A stretch of 61,772 nucleotides of DNA from JALOOB01 sp964387985 (GCA_964387985.1 CAYLZG010000009.1:1-61772), one strand, 5' to 3'; counted from the stretch's first letter, positions 7,683 through 16,794 are shown. The notes: generated from the sequence alone by a model not told the origin. Made by a program: numbers and translations.

Positions 7683-8756
7683 ATGAGTCTGATTCTGGCT
7701 ATCGAAACCTCCTGCGACGAGACCGCAGCCGCGGTCATCGAGGACGGTCACATCATCCGGTCCAACGTCGTTGCATCACAGATCGATATTCACCGCGCTT
7801 ACGGTGGCGTCTTCCCCGAGATCGCCTCCCGCCAGCATGTGTTCGACATCGTGCCCGTCATCCGGGCCGCCATGCATGAGGCCGGATTCTCGTGGGAGGA
7901 CCTCGACGCTCTGGCCGTCACGCGCGGACCAGGCCTTGCCGGCTCGCTGCTGGTCGGCGCCAACACCGCCAAGGCCCTTGCCTGGGGCCGCGGGCTGCCG
8001 GTCGTTGCGGTCAACCACCTCGAAGGGCATCTTTATTCCAACTGGCTGGATGAGGGCGGCAAGATCGTTCCATCAGCCATCACTCGCCCCAGTCCTCCGG
8101 AGCTGGATGCAGCCGGCGAGGCCTTTCCGCTGCTTGTTCTCATCGTCTCCGGCGGCCACACCGAGCTGATCGTGATGACCGGGCACGGGGAATACCGGCG
8201 GCTCGGCGCCACGCTCGACGACGCGGCCGGCGAGGCCTTCGACAAGGTTGCGCGGCTCATCGGGCTCGGCTATCCGGGCGGACCGGCCATCCAGGCTGCA
8301 GCCGAGGGCGGCGATCCCCTGGCGTTCGCATTCCCGCGCGGACTGACCAACTACGCGATCCAGCCCGAGCACCGCTACAATTTCAGTTTCAGCGGGCTCA
8401 AGACCGCGGTCCTCCGCCAGGTGCGCGATCTGGGCGAAGGGCCCTTGCCCGTCGCCGATCTGGCGGCCAGCTTCCAGGCAGCCGTGGTCGATGTACTCAT
8501 CAGCAAGACCGCGCATGCAGCGCAGGCGCTGGGCGTAAGACGCATCTGTGTGTGCGGCGGTGTGGCCGCAAACAAAGTCCTACGCGAATCGGTGGCCACG
8601 CGCCTGCCGGTGCCGGCGTCGATCCCGCCCTTCTTCCTCTGCACGGATAACGCAGCGATGATCGGTTCTGCAGCGCACTATCGCCTGTTGACCGGTGGGG
8701 CCTCCGCGCTGGACTTTGACGTCGAGCCGGACCTGGCCCTCGAAATGCGAGATTGA
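7683..8756 (+). CDS. tsaD: tRNA N6-adenosine threonylcarbamoyltransferase
   Basis: TsaD transfers the threonylcarbamoyl group from TC-AMP to A37 of ANN-decoding tRNAs (t6A), working with TsaB and TsaE. The 357 residues show the ASKHA/Kae1 hallmarks: ILAIETSCDETAAAVI at the start, a metal-binding histidine block NHLEGHLYS, VSGGHTELI, a long GxxxDDAAGEAFDKVARLIG helix, and NFSFSGLKTA. CGGVAANKVLRE near residue 290 completes the nucleotide site. tsaB and tsaE are not in the window. No strong Shine-Dalgarno precedes the ATG. The GNAT gene follows after 15 bases. Confidence 0.96.
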   Translation: MSLILAIETSCDETAAAVIEDGHIIRSNVVASQIDIHRAYGGVFPEIASRQHVFDIVPVIRAAMHEAGFSWEDLDALAVTRGPGLAGSLLVGANTAKALAWGRGLPVVAVNHLEGHLYSNWLDEGGKIVPSAITRPSPPELDAAGEAFPLLVLIVSGGHTELIVMTGHGEYRRLGATLDDAAGEAFDKVARLIGLGYPGGPAIQAAAEGGDPLAFAFPRGLTNYAIQPEHRYNFSFSGLKTAVLRQVRDLGEGPLPVADLAASFQAAVVDVLISKTAHAAQALGVRRICVCGGVAANKVLRESVATRLPVPASIPPFFLCTDNAAMIGSAAHYRLLTGGASALDFDVEPDLALEMRD

Positions 8757-8771
8757 TGCAAAGGTGATGAG

Positions 8772-9311
8772 ATGCCACACCCGCTGGAGACGGAACGCCT
8801 GATCCTGCGTCCATATGTCGAAGAAGACATTGCGCCGGCAGTCCGTCTTTTCGAGAGCGACCCAGCGGTATACCGGTACGATCCGGGGTTCGCACGTGCG
8901 CCCGAACAACGCGCGGCCATCATTCGCCGGCTGATGGCCGACAACCAGGAGGACGGAGAAGGTACGCTGGCCGTCAGGCTGAAGGACACGGGCGAGTTCA
9001 TCGGGCAGGCCGGGCTGCAGTTATTCGTTCTCCGCTGGTCACCCTTCGCAACGCCCGAGGTCGAGCTTTACTACAAATTCGGCCTGGCCTATTGGTCCAT
9101 GGGATATGCCCAGGAGGCATGCCGCAGCCTGGTTCGTTTCGCGTTCGAAGAGATTCGCCTGTTGCGCCTGGTCACGATCACGCACCCCGACAACCGGCGG
9201 TCGGTCAAGCTGCTAGAGCGGCTCGGCTTTGTCATTGGCCCTGCGCCCCGCGCATGGAACCCTCACGTGCTCGGCATCCTGACCAACCCTGCAGTTGGTC
9301 GTGCGGAATAG
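8772..9311 (+). CDS. GNAT family N-acetyltransferase (RimJ/RimL-like)
   Basis: The 179-residue protein opens ETERLILRPYVEED, the standard start of the RimJ/RimL acetyltransferase branch. It contains the acetyl-CoA loop region as ELYYKFGLAYWSMGYAQEA and the closing pattern HPDNRRSVKLLERLGF. The substrate is unknown; relatives acetylate ribosomal protein N-termini or small molecules. The glycine-rich CoA motif is less canonical (SMGYAQEA) but within family variation. It follows tsaD by 15 bases, probably in one transcript, and converges on fabH with seven bases between the stops. Confidence 0.88.
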   Translation: MPHPLETERLILRPYVEEDIAPAVRLFESDPAVYRYDPGFARAPEQRAAIIRRLMADNQEDGEGTLAVRLKDTGEFIGQAGLQLFVLRWSPFATPEVELYYKFGLAYWSMGYAQEACRSLVRFAFEEIRLLRLVTITHPDNRRSVKLLERLGFVIGPAPRAWNPHVLGILTNPAVGRAE

Positions 9312-9318
9312 CCTGCTC

Positions 9319-10533
9319 TCACTGCCGCAGGTTGTGACGCCAGACGTCGATGCGCTTCCGCAGCCGCCCCCGCCAGTCATCCTTGCCCACCGGACCCATT
9401 GCCCAGTTGTAGGCATGGCGCTCGCTCCTAATCACCCAGGAACGAAGCCCAGCGAACACGAATCCAAGCCGTGCCAGCAGCCTGCCGAACCAGGTCTTCG
9501 TGGTCGGCGGCGGTGGCGCACCCCACTCCACCGCGGCAGCAGCCCAGGTCAGGCCAGCTCCAAAGCCGACAAGGACGACTTTGTCGCCCTCGTGCACCCT
9601 GCCTGCTGTAACCGCTTCGGCTAAAGCGATGGGAATGGACGCAGCCGAGGTATTGCCATACCGGTCGAGATTGACGAAGAACTTGTCCATGGGCAGGCTG
9701 AGCCGCTTCGCAGCCGATTCGATGATGCGCGTGTTGGCCTGGTGAGGAACGAACAGTGAGACCTCTTCGAGCTCCCTGCCCGCCTTGCGCGTTACGTTTT
9801 NNNNNNNNNNGACCGTGGTGGCGAACCGGTACACCTCCCGGCCGTTCATCTTGATGAAGTGCCCGCCGTTGCTCACGGTCTCCAGGCTTGCCGGCTGGCG
9901 GCTGCCCCCCGCGGGGAGAATCAGGAGGTCACCGCCCGAGCCGTCGCTGCCCAACTCAGTTGCGAGTACGCCGCATCGCGCATCGCTGGCGCTGACAACC
10001 ACCGCGCCTGCGCCATCGCCGAAGAGCACGCACGTGTTACGATCGGTCCAGTCGGTGATGCGGGACAGCGTCTCCGCACCGATGAGGAGCACGTGCTCTG
10101 CCGTGCCGCTGCGAACCGCAGCAGTCCCCATCGTCAGGGCGTAAATGAAGCCCGAACAGCCCGCGCTCAGATCGAAGGCGCCTGCCGACGCCGCCCCGAG
10201 CGCATCCTGGACCAGGCTTGCCGTGGAGGGAAACACGTACTCCGGCGTGGCAGTTGCAACGATGATCAGATCCAGCTGCGAGGCTCGCAGTCCGGCCTTC
10301 AGGAGTGCGTCACGTCCCGCGCGCGCGGCCAGGACCGCGGTTGTCTCACGTTCGCCGGCCACCACATGGCGCTCCTTGATGCCCGTGTGGGAGACGATCC
10401 AATCGTCCGTTGTGTCTACAGCACGCGCCAAGGCCTCGTTGGTCAGCACCTTCTCGGGGACACAGCTGGCCCATCCCGTGATCTGTGCGTACCGCGGCGG
10501 ATGGCTCGTGCCGGCCCCGTTCGCAACCGTCAT
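9319..10533 (-). CDS. fabH: Beta-ketoacyl-ACP synthase III with a C-terminal extension, contains an assembly gap
   Basis: FabH condenses an acyl-CoA with malonyl-ACP to start fatty-acid synthesis. The catalytic Cys is in DLSAGCSGFIYAL, the His in FVPHQANTRI, and the Asn in RYGNTSAASIP. After the usual end (VGFGAGLTWAAAAVEWG) there is an extra tail of about 65 mostly basic residues with a Pro/Thr linker, which standard FabH lacks. The ten-N gap at 9801-9810 falls between REVYRFATTV and NVTRKAG; by family spacing about six residues rather than four are missing. The ATG at 10533 overlaps the fabF stop (ATGA at 10533-10530), so the two are translationally coupled. Confidence 0.93.
   Translation of the reverse strand: MTVANGAGTSHPPRYAQITGWASCVPEKVLTNEALARAVDTTDDWIVSHTGIKERHVVAGERETTAVLAARAGRDALLKAGLRASQLDLIIVATATPEYVFPSTASLVQDALGAASAGAFDLSAGCSGFIYALTMGTAAVRSGTAEHVLLIGAETLSRITDWTDRNTCVLFGDGAGAVVVSASDARCGVLATELGSDGSGGDLLILPAGGSRQPASLETVSNGGHFIKMNGREVYRFATTVXXXXNVTRKAGRELEEVSLFVPHQANTRIIESAAKRLSLPMDKFFVNLDRYGNTSAASIPIALAEAVTAGRVHEGDKVVLVGFGAGLTWAAAAVEWGAPPPPTTKTWFGRLLARLGFVFAGLRSWVIRSERHAYNWAMGPVGKDDWRGRLRKRIDVWRHNLRQ
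9801..9810. other. Assembly gap (10 N) inside fabH
   Basis: The coding frame is the same on both sides at ten bases. Family spacing between REVYRFAT and VPHQAN suggests a true length near sixteen. Confidence 0.95.
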
Positions 10534-11780
10534 GCGACCCGCCTCAAAACGACCGTACCGTTGTGCCCGCCAAAGCCGAACGAATTCGACATGGCCACGT
10601 CGACCGTCTTGCCCCGCGCGTGATTGGGCACGTAGTCGAGGTCGCACATGGGATCCGGTGTTTCGTAGTTGATGGTTGGCGGCAGGATGCTATCGCGCAT
10701 GGCCAGGAGACAGAAAGCTGCTTCGATGGCGCCGGCCGCGCCCATCAGGTGCCCGGTCATGCTCTTGGTCGAGCTGATCGCCACACGGTACGCATCGGCG
10801 CCGAACACCGCCTTGATCGCGCGCGTCTCCCCGGCATCATTCAGGGGTGTGCTGGTGCCGTGTGCGTTGATGTAGTCGACCTGTGACGGATGGATGCCGG
10901 CATCTTCGAGGGCCATCTGCATGCACTCCGCAGCGCCCACCCCATCCTCCGCCGGTGCGGTGATATGATAAGCATCCGCGGTGATGCCATATCCGACAAG
11001 CTCGCCGTAGATGTGAGCCCCGCGAGCCTGCGCTCGATCCAGCCGCTCCAGCACGACGATCCCGGCTCCTTCACCGACCACAAAACCATCCCGGTCCCTG
11101 TCGAATGGCCGGCTGGCGCGTTCCGGCTCATCGTTGCGGCTGCTGAGCGCCTGCATGTTCTCGAATCCTGCCACGGCCATTTCTACGACCGCTGCCTCAG
11201 ACCCGCCCGCGATCATCAGATCTGCATGGCCCCGGCGGATCATCTCCGCGGCTTCTCCAAGAGCATGCGTGCCCGTTGCGCAGGCAGTTGATACGGCCAG
11301 GTTCGGCCCCCGCGCGCCGATCATGATGCTGATATGGGCCGAGGCGCTGTTCAGCATCAGTGCGGGCACGGCAAAGGGACTGACGCGGCGCGGGCCGCGC
11401 TCCACGATAACCATCTGGTTCTCCAACAGCGCATGAACGCCGCCGATGCCTGAACCCACTACGACCCCAACGCGCTGCGGACCCCATTCTTCCATCTTGA
11501 ACTGCGCATCCGCCAGCGCTTCCTGGGTGGCCGCAACGGCAAAGTGCAGGAATCGATCCATTCGACGCGCGGTCGGTTTGTCCATGTAGCGGGTCGGGTC
11601 GAAGTCCTTCACTTCGGCGGCGATATGGGTCTTGAATGCGGAATGGTCGAACTGGGTCAACGGTCCTACGCCCGAGCGGCCGGCCAGAAGTGCGGCCCAA
11701 GTGGTGGGAACATCGTTGCCGACCGGGGTCACGAGGCCCAGGCCGGTGGCAACCACGCGCTGGGAATCTGGTCGAGTCAA
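10530..11780 (-). CDS. fabF: Beta-ketoacyl-ACP synthase II
   Basis: FabF elongates acyl-ACP with malonyl-ACP. The 416 residues contain the Cys-His-His triad of KAS I/II enzymes: Cys in VSTACATGTHALGEA, His in INAHGTSTPLNDAGET, and His in KSMTGHLMGAAGAIEA. The N-terminal VVATGLGLVTPVGND and C-terminal SNSFGFGGHNGTVVLRR are typical. Translation most likely starts at TTG (11780-11778), five bases after AGGAGG on the minus strand. It is coupled to fabH through an ATGA overlap. No acpP, fabD or fabG lies beside the pair, so it is a detached two-gene elongation/initiation unit. Confidence 0.95.
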   Translation of the reverse strand: MTRPDSQRVVATGLGLVTPVGNDVPTTWAALLAGRSGVGPLTQFDHSAFKTHIAAEVKDFDPTRYMDKPTARRMDRFLHFAVAATQEALADAQFKMEEWGPQRVGVVVGSGIGGVHALLENQMVIVERGPRRVSPFAVPALMLNSASAHISIMIGARGPNLAVSTACATGTHALGEAAEMIRRGHADLMIAGGSEAAVVEMAVAGFENMQALSSRNDEPERASRPFDRDRDGFVVGEGAGIVVLERLDRAQARGAHIYGELVGYGITADAYHITAPAEDGVGAAECMQMALEDAGIHPSQVDYINAHGTSTPLNDAGETRAIKAVFGADAYRVAISSTKSMTGHLMGAAGAIEAAFCLLAMRDSILPPTINYETPDPMCDLDYVPNHARGKTVDVAMSNSFGFGGHNGTVVLRRVA

Positions 11781-11885
11781 AGGAACCTCCTGAACAACGG
11801 CTGCTCAATTTGGAGGAGAAGTGCTTCCTCGCAGCAGCCAATGCAATTAACACGACAGGCAAAAAAAGGACGCGGCCACTAACAT

Positions 11886-11914
11886 TTGCGCCGTGGACCT
11901 CTTTGCCGTACCAT
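11886..11914 (+). promoter_or_regulatory. Candidate promoter for the sugar-activation genes
   Basis: TTGCGC (11886-11891) and TACCAT (11909-11914) are 17 bases apart. The predicted start near 11921 lies about 25 bases before the ATG at 11946, which is preceded by GAGGTGA. Confidence 0.45.
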
Positions 11915-11945
11915 AGGTTGCGATGTTCTATCGCGAGGTGATCTG

Positions 11946-12806
11946 ATGAAGATCGTCAAAGCCGTAATCACTGCAGCCGGTCCCCGGCAGCGCACCCTGC
12001 CCCTGCAAACGGTGGTTGACCGTGACGGAGTGCAGAAATCGGTGCTGCGCATCGTGCTCGAAGAGGCCCAGCGAGCAGGCGTAGAGGATATTTGCGTTGT
12101 TGTCAGTCCCGAGGATGAGATGCCCTATGCCAGGGCAGCGGGCAACACTGCCGCGCGCCTGACCTTCGTGACGCAACCTGAACCCCGGGGGTACGGCGAC
12201 GCCATCCTCTGTGCGCGGCCGTTCACCGGCGACGAGCCCTTCCTGCACCTCGTCGGCGATCATCTCTGGGTCAGCGCGGGACGCGAGGGTTGTGCGCAGC
12301 AGCTGGTAGAGGTTGCCGAGCAGGAAGAGTGCGCGGTCAGCGCGGTGCAGGCATCGCGCGAGACTCTTCTGCCCTACTTCGGCACGGTCGGCGGCAGGCG
12401 GCTGGCTGGCCGGCACGATCTCTATCTCGTCGAAGACGTCATGGAGAAGCCGACGCCGACCGAGGCCGAGCAGCGCCTGCTCGTGCCTGGGCTGCGAGCC
12501 GGACACTACCTTTGTTTCTTCGGTTTGCACGTCCTCACGCCGGGAGTCATGGAGATCCTGGCAGACCTGGTCGCCCAGGGCCGGGGCGCCGTGACGCTGT
12601 CCCAGGCGCTGGCCCTGCTGGCGGGGCGTGAACGTTACCTCGCATTGGAGCGACCCTGGTTCCGCTATGACGTGGGCGTGCAGTACGGTCTCCTCATAGC
12701 GCAACTGGCGCTGGCCCTCTCCGGCCGCGACCGCGACCTCGTGCTCACACAGCTTCTCGAACTGCTGGCGCACCGCGAGTTACGGGCTGGTCAGGAGGCA
12801 GCGTGA
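11946..12806 (+). CDS. Divergent GalU-like sugar-phosphate nucleotidyltransferase
   Basis: The 286 residues follow the GalU fold (UTP + glucose-1-P to UDP-glucose): an N-terminal KAVITAAG strand, QPEPRGYGDAILCAR in the place of QKEPLGLGHAVLCAR, FLHLVGDHLWVS for the LLGDD strand, and EDVMEKPTPTEAEQ for the VEKP sugar-binding segment. The nucleotide loop is altered: GPRQRTLP replaces the usual GLGTRFLP, and the PKEMLP lysine motif is missing. It may have a changed substrate or be a regulatory partner. The start at MKIVKAV follows GAGGTGATCTG. Its stop overlaps the GTG of the next gene (GTGA at 12803-12806), so both proteins are probably made together. Confidence 0.75.
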   Translation: MKIVKAVITAAGPRQRTLPLQTVVDRDGVQKSVLRIVLEEAQRAGVEDICVVVSPEDEMPYARAAGNTAARLTFVTQPEPRGYGDAILCARPFTGDEPFLHLVGDHLWVSAGREGCAQQLVEVAEQEECAVSAVQASRETLLPYFGTVGGRRLAGRHDLYLVEDVMEKPTPTEAEQRLLVPGLRAGHYLCFFGLHVLTPGVMEILADLVAQGRGAVTLSQALALLAGRERYLALERPWFRYDVGVQYGLLIAQLALALSGRDRDLVLTQLLELLAHRELRAGQEAA

Positions 12807-15800
12807 CCGGGCGCCTCGTCTCGATCATCACATCCGCCGATCCCAATGTGCGCGACCAGTCCGTCGATGCATGGGCTCGCGCGGCCGGGCTCGAGGATCT
12901 GCTGCATGAGTGTGCGGACCTGGAAGCATTTCGCAAACAGAGCACGAACCTCTACGAGCGCGTTCGCGCCCTGTTCTTCCTGTATGACATTCACCGCTTC
13001 CACCTGCCGCAAAAGGCCGGCGTCAGGCAACTGGGGTTCGTACCCTTCGACGGCTACAGCTACCTGCTGAAGCGCCGGTTCGAGGAAGCCATCGAGATTT
13101 TTCTGCGCGCACAGAACACCCAGGGACCCAACCAATCCGTTTCCAGCGCTTTGGCCGCAGCGTACCATCGCCTGGGGTTCCAGACGCTTGCCGACCAGGT
13201 CCGCCACAGCGTGCGCTCGGTGCGCGGAAACCAGTGGATGTTCCGCATCGGCCATCCGGTCGATCAGCCGCTGCGCATCCGGCCCGAGCTTCTGGCGCGC
13301 GCGACCTCCGATGCGCCCTATCCCATCCTGCGCGAAACCACACCCGTGCGCATGGACCTGTCACACAGCGCGTGGAGCGACATTTTCTTCCTCGGCATGG
13401 ACTTTCCCGAGGGCGCGCGCGTCCTCAATATCTCGATCGACCTGGCCGTGCGCGGCCGCGATGATGAGCCGCGCCCCCCGGTGGAAGCCTATCTTCGCGT
13501 CATTGACGAGCCGGTGTTGCGCCTTGCCAGTGTAGACCTGGCCGCGCGCGCGGACATCACCAGCCTGGCGGAGGTGTTCGATTTTGCGCGCGATTACCTC
13601 GGGCTGCTCAAGGCCGCGCTGATCGCCTCGGGCCTCGTCCCCCCCGGGGTAGAGGGCTCCGAAGAGCGCCTGTCCGAACTCCTTGCGCGCCTGGTGGGAC
13701 AGGGCCGCGGCATCGAGTTGGTCAGCAATGTCAGAGGCATCCCCAAGGGATCTCGCCTGGCCGTTTCTACCAACCTGCTCGCCTGCCTGATCGCGTGTTG
13801 CATGCGCGCCACCGGTCAGGCTCGCTCTCTCACAGGGCAGCTGGCCGAGCACGAGCGCCGGCTGGTGGCTGCCCGGGCCATCCTGGGCGAGTGGCTGGCC
13901 GGGTCAGGTGGCGGCTGGCAGGATTCAGGCGGCGTCTGGCCGGGCGTCAAGTTGATCACGGGCGTGCTGTCCGGCGTTGATGATCCTGAATACGGCATCA
14001 GCAGGGGACGGCTCTTGCCCGGTCACCGGATCTTCGGCGTGGACGAAGTGCCGGGGGAAACCCGGCAGGCGCTACAGGACAGCCTGGTGCTCGTCCATGG
14101 GGGAATGGCACAGAACGTCGGTCCAATCCTGGAAATGGTGACCGAGAAATATTTGCTGCGATCCGAGGCTGAGTGGCTTGGACGCCAGGAGGCCTGCCGG
14201 ATTCTCGATCAGGTCGTCGAGGCCCTGCAGGAGGGAGACGTCCGTCGCATCGGCGCGGTCACCACGCGGAACTTCGCCGGACCGCTCCAAACCATCATCC
14301 CTTGGGCCACGACCCTCTACACCGAACGCTTGATCGAACGGGTGCGGGCAGAATACGGCGAGCGTTTCTGGGGTTTCCTGATGCTGGGTGGCATGTCGGG
14401 CGGCGGAATGGGATTCATCTTTGATCCCTCGGTGCGCACAGCGGCCCAGGGACGTATGCAGGAAATCATGTCTCAGGCCAAGGCCGAGCTCGAACCGGCG
14501 CTGCCGTTCGCCATGGAACCGGTTGTCTACGATTTTGCCGTCAACGAGCGCGGCACTTGGGCCGACATGCTGGATGGAAGCATCGAGCCCGGCACGACGC
14601 AGCGCCTTCTGCCGCTCATGCCGCCGGGCTACTATGCCATGGTCGTGCCTGACCTGGTGCGACTCGATCTGCGGCAACTGCCTGTCTCCCGGCGCGCGGA
14701 GCTCGGCCTTTTCGCTTCGGCTGCGCGCACCTCTCCTGCGCTCACCGGGATGGTGCACACGGTCTTCGACCGGCTTCTGCCATCCTCAGCCCGATCGAAT
14801 GCCCAGGACAATGCCCGAACACTTAATGCGATGCTTGCCGAGCATGGGTTTGACCCGGTGCAGCACGACCAGATCCGGTCGGACCTGCGAGCGGGTCGCC
14901 TGGGCCTGGCGCAAAACCGGCTGCCTGCCAACAGCGATATCAGAGACATCGTACGAGGCGATGTGTTCGACGCGAGCGAGAGCCTGGAGGCCCTGGCACA
15001 GTACCGCCCAGACGGCCTGGAGGCGTTGCGCTCGGGTGCGGTTGCGGTGGTGAGCCTGGCCGGCGGCGTGGGCACCCGCTGGACGCAGGGTGCAGGCGTG
15101 GTCAAGGCCTTGCATCCGTTCTGCCGGCTCGGCGGGCAGCATCGCTCGTTCATCGAAGTTCATCTGGCGAAAAGCCGGCGCATCGGAAGGATGGCAGGTG
15201 CGCGCCTGCAGCACATCATCACGACCAGCTACCTGCCGCACGACCGGATTGCCGCATACCTGTCCCGAGAGGACAACTACGGCTATGGCAGCCATGTCCA
15301 TCTGTCGCCGGGCCGGGCCATCGGCCTGCGCCTGGTTCCCATGGCTCGCGATCTGCGCTTCGCCTGGGAAGAGATGCCCCAGCAACTGCTGGACGAGCAG
15401 GCGCAGAAAGTTCGCGAGAGCCTGCATGCGGCACTGATTTCCTGGGCGCAAGGGATGGGCGAGGGCAGCGACTACACGGACAACCTGCCGCAGCAGTGTC
15501 TCCATCCGGTGGGCCACTGGTACGAAGTGCCGAATATGCTCAAGAACGGGTTGCTGGCCCGCTTGTTGGAGGCGCAGCCAGGTCTGCACTACCTGATGGT
15601 CCACAACATCGACGCACTGGGCACAGACGTCGATCCGGCGGTGTTGGGATGGGTCATGCACAGCGGAGGCGCATTCACGGCCGAAGTGATCACGCGCAGC
15701 ATCGAAGACCGCGGAGGAGGCCTGGCGCGCGTCGATGGACGCCTGCGACTGCTCGAGGGGCTGGCAATGCCGCGCGAAGAGGATGAGTTCAGCCTCTCCT

Positions 15801-16189
15801 ACTACAACTCAAACACGAGCTGGCTGCACATCGACCGGGTGCTGGACATCTTCGGGCTCACACGCGAAATGGTCCTTGCCGCCAACGCAGGCGACGGCGC
15901 CGCGGAAGGCAGGATCACTGCGGGCATCCGTCACGTTGCAGCGCGGATGCCCACCTACATCACCCTGAAGGATGTGAAGAAGCGTTGGGGGCACGGGCAG
16001 GAGGACGTCTTCCCGGTTGCCCAGTTCGAAAAACTGTGGGGCGACATGACAGCCCTGCCAGAACTGGCGTGTCGCTTCCTCGCCGTGCCACGGATGCGGG
16101 GCCAAAACCTGAAGGATCAGGCACAACTCGACGGTTGGCTGCGCGATGGGTCAGCGGCCTATGTGGAGGCGCTCTGCGAGTGGCAATGA
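12803..16189 (+). CDS. GHMP-kinase / UDP-sugar pyrophosphorylase fusion protein
   Basis: This 1128-residue protein combines three regions. Residues 1-170 are helical and TPR-like. Residues about 180-690 are a GHMP sugar kinase of the fucokinase/galactokinase branch: RMDLSHSAWSD near 183, PKGSRLAVST at 314-323 (phosphate loop, less glycine-rich than usual), GSGGGWQDSGG at 368-378 and GGMSGGGMGF at 529-538. Residues about 740-1128 are a UDPGP-type pyrophosphorylase with SLAGGVGTRW at 751-760, Lys768, and a highly conserved body (EGSDYTDNLPQQC, GLAMPREEDEF, LKDVKKRWGHGQED). A salvage enzyme turning a free sugar into UDP-sugar is inferred. It starts at GTG, eight bases after AGGAGG, overlapping the GalU-like stop. 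Confidence 0.8.
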   Translation: MTGRLVSIITSADPNVRDQSVDAWARAAGLEDLLHECADLEAFRKQSTNLYERVRALFFLYDIHRFHLPQKAGVRQLGFVPFDGYSYLLKRRFEEAIEIFLRAQNTQGPNQSVSSALAAAYHRLGFQTLADQVRHSVRSVRGNQWMFRIGHPVDQPLRIRPELLARATSDAPYPILRETTPVRMDLSHSAWSDIFFLGMDFPEGARVLNISIDLAVRGRDDEPRPPVEAYLRVIDEPVLRLASVDLAARADITSLAEVFDFARDYLGLLKAALIASGLVPPGVEGSEERLSELLARLVGQGRGIELVSNVRGIPKGSRLAVSTNLLACLIACCMRATGQARSLTGQLAEHERRLVAARAILGEWLAGSGGGWQDSGGVWPGVKLITGVLSGVDDPEYGISRGRLLPGHRIFGVDEVPGETRQALQDSLVLVHGGMAQNVGPILEMVTEKYLLRSEAEWLGRQEACRILDQVVEALQEGDVRRIGAVTTRNFAGPLQTIIPWATTLYTERLIERVRAEYGERFWGFLMLGGMSGGGMGFIFDPSVRTAAQGRMQEIMSQAKAELEPALPFAMEPVVYDFAVNERGTWADMLDGSIEPGTTQRLLPLMPPGYYAMVVPDLVRLDLRQLPVSRRAELGLFASAARTSPALTGMVHTVFDRLLPSSARSNAQDNARTLNAMLAEHGFDPVQHDQIRSDLRAGRLGLAQNRLPANSDIRDIVRGDVFDASESLEALAQYRPDGLEALRSGAVAVVSLAGGVGTRWTQGAGVVKALHPFCRLGGQHRSFIEVHLAKSRRIGRMAGARLQHIITTSYLPHDRIAAYLSREDNYGYGSHVHLSPGRAIGLRLVPMARDLRFAWEEMPQQLLDEQAQKVRESLHAALISWAQGMGEGSDYTDNLPQQCLHPVGHWYEVPNMLKNGLLARLLEAQPGLHYLMVHNIDALGTDVDPAVLGWVMHSGGAFTAEVITRSIEDRGGGLARVDGRLRLLEGLAMPREEDEFSLSYYNSNTSWLHIDRVLDIFGLTREMVLAANAGDGAAEGRITAGIRHVAARMPTYITLKDVKKRWGHGQEDVFPVAQFEKLWGDMTALPELACRFLAVPRMRGQNLKDQAQLDGWLRDGSAAYVEALCEWQ

Positions 16190-16221
16190 GAACAGATTAC
16201 ATGATGGAGAAATGAACAAAG

Positions 16222-16791
16222 ATGTTCATACTTCTTACGGGACAGGGTGGCCATGGCAAGACCACGGCCTGTTGGAAAGCGCTGCCCGGCCTGCGCAGCA
16301 GTGGGATCAAGCTGGCCGGGTTCATCTCACCGCCCTTGCTCGACGCCGAAGGCCATAAAACCGGCATCGAGATGTTGGATCTTGCTACGGGCGAGCATCA
16401 TACCTTCGCGCGCATCGTCGGGCGCGATGAGGGCGCCGACATCGGGATCTACCGGGTGGAGACGGATGCCATCGACTGGGCGCGCGGTGTCCTGGCGAAG
16501 GCACTGCTCTCGGACATGGATCTGCTGGTCATCGACGAAATCGGGCCATTGGAGCTGCATCGCGGGGGCGGCTTCGCGTTTGCGATCGAGCCACTGTCCG
16601 ACCACGAGCGCATCCCAAACGCGATCGTCATCGTACGTCAGGAACTGGTAAACGAGCTGGCCGAGCGAATCGGCCGTCCCGATATGGTCCGTGTCATCGT
16701 CACCGTGGACAACCGCGGCCAGGCTCCTGCGCAGCTTGTGAAGCTGGTGCAGGAGGCACATCGCACCGCGAACGGCTCGCCACAGGAGTGA
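16222..16791 (+). CDS. THEP1-type nucleoside-triphosphatase (NTPase_1)
   Basis: The 189-residue P-loop protein has GQGGHGKTT at 7-15 (Walker A) and LLVIDEIGPLEL near 105 (Walker B followed by the family's GPLEL signature). GFISPPLLDAEGHKTGIEM matches the substrate segment of THEP1. Family enzymes hydrolyse NTPs in vitro; their biological role is uncertain. It follows the fusion protein gene by 32 bases and precedes a small membrane protein gene by three bases. The Shine-Dalgarno is weak, so coupling to upstream translation is possible. Confidence 0.85.
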   Translation: MFILLTGQGGHGKTTACWKALPGLRSSGIKLAGFISPPLLDAEGHKTGIEMLDLATGEHHTFARIVGRDEGADIGIYRVETDAIDWARGVLAKALLSDMDLLVIDEIGPLELHRGGGFAFAIEPLSDHERIPNAIVIVRQELVNELAERIGRPDMVRVIVTVDNRGQAPAQLVKLVQEAHRTANGSPQE

Positions 16792-16794
16792 ACC

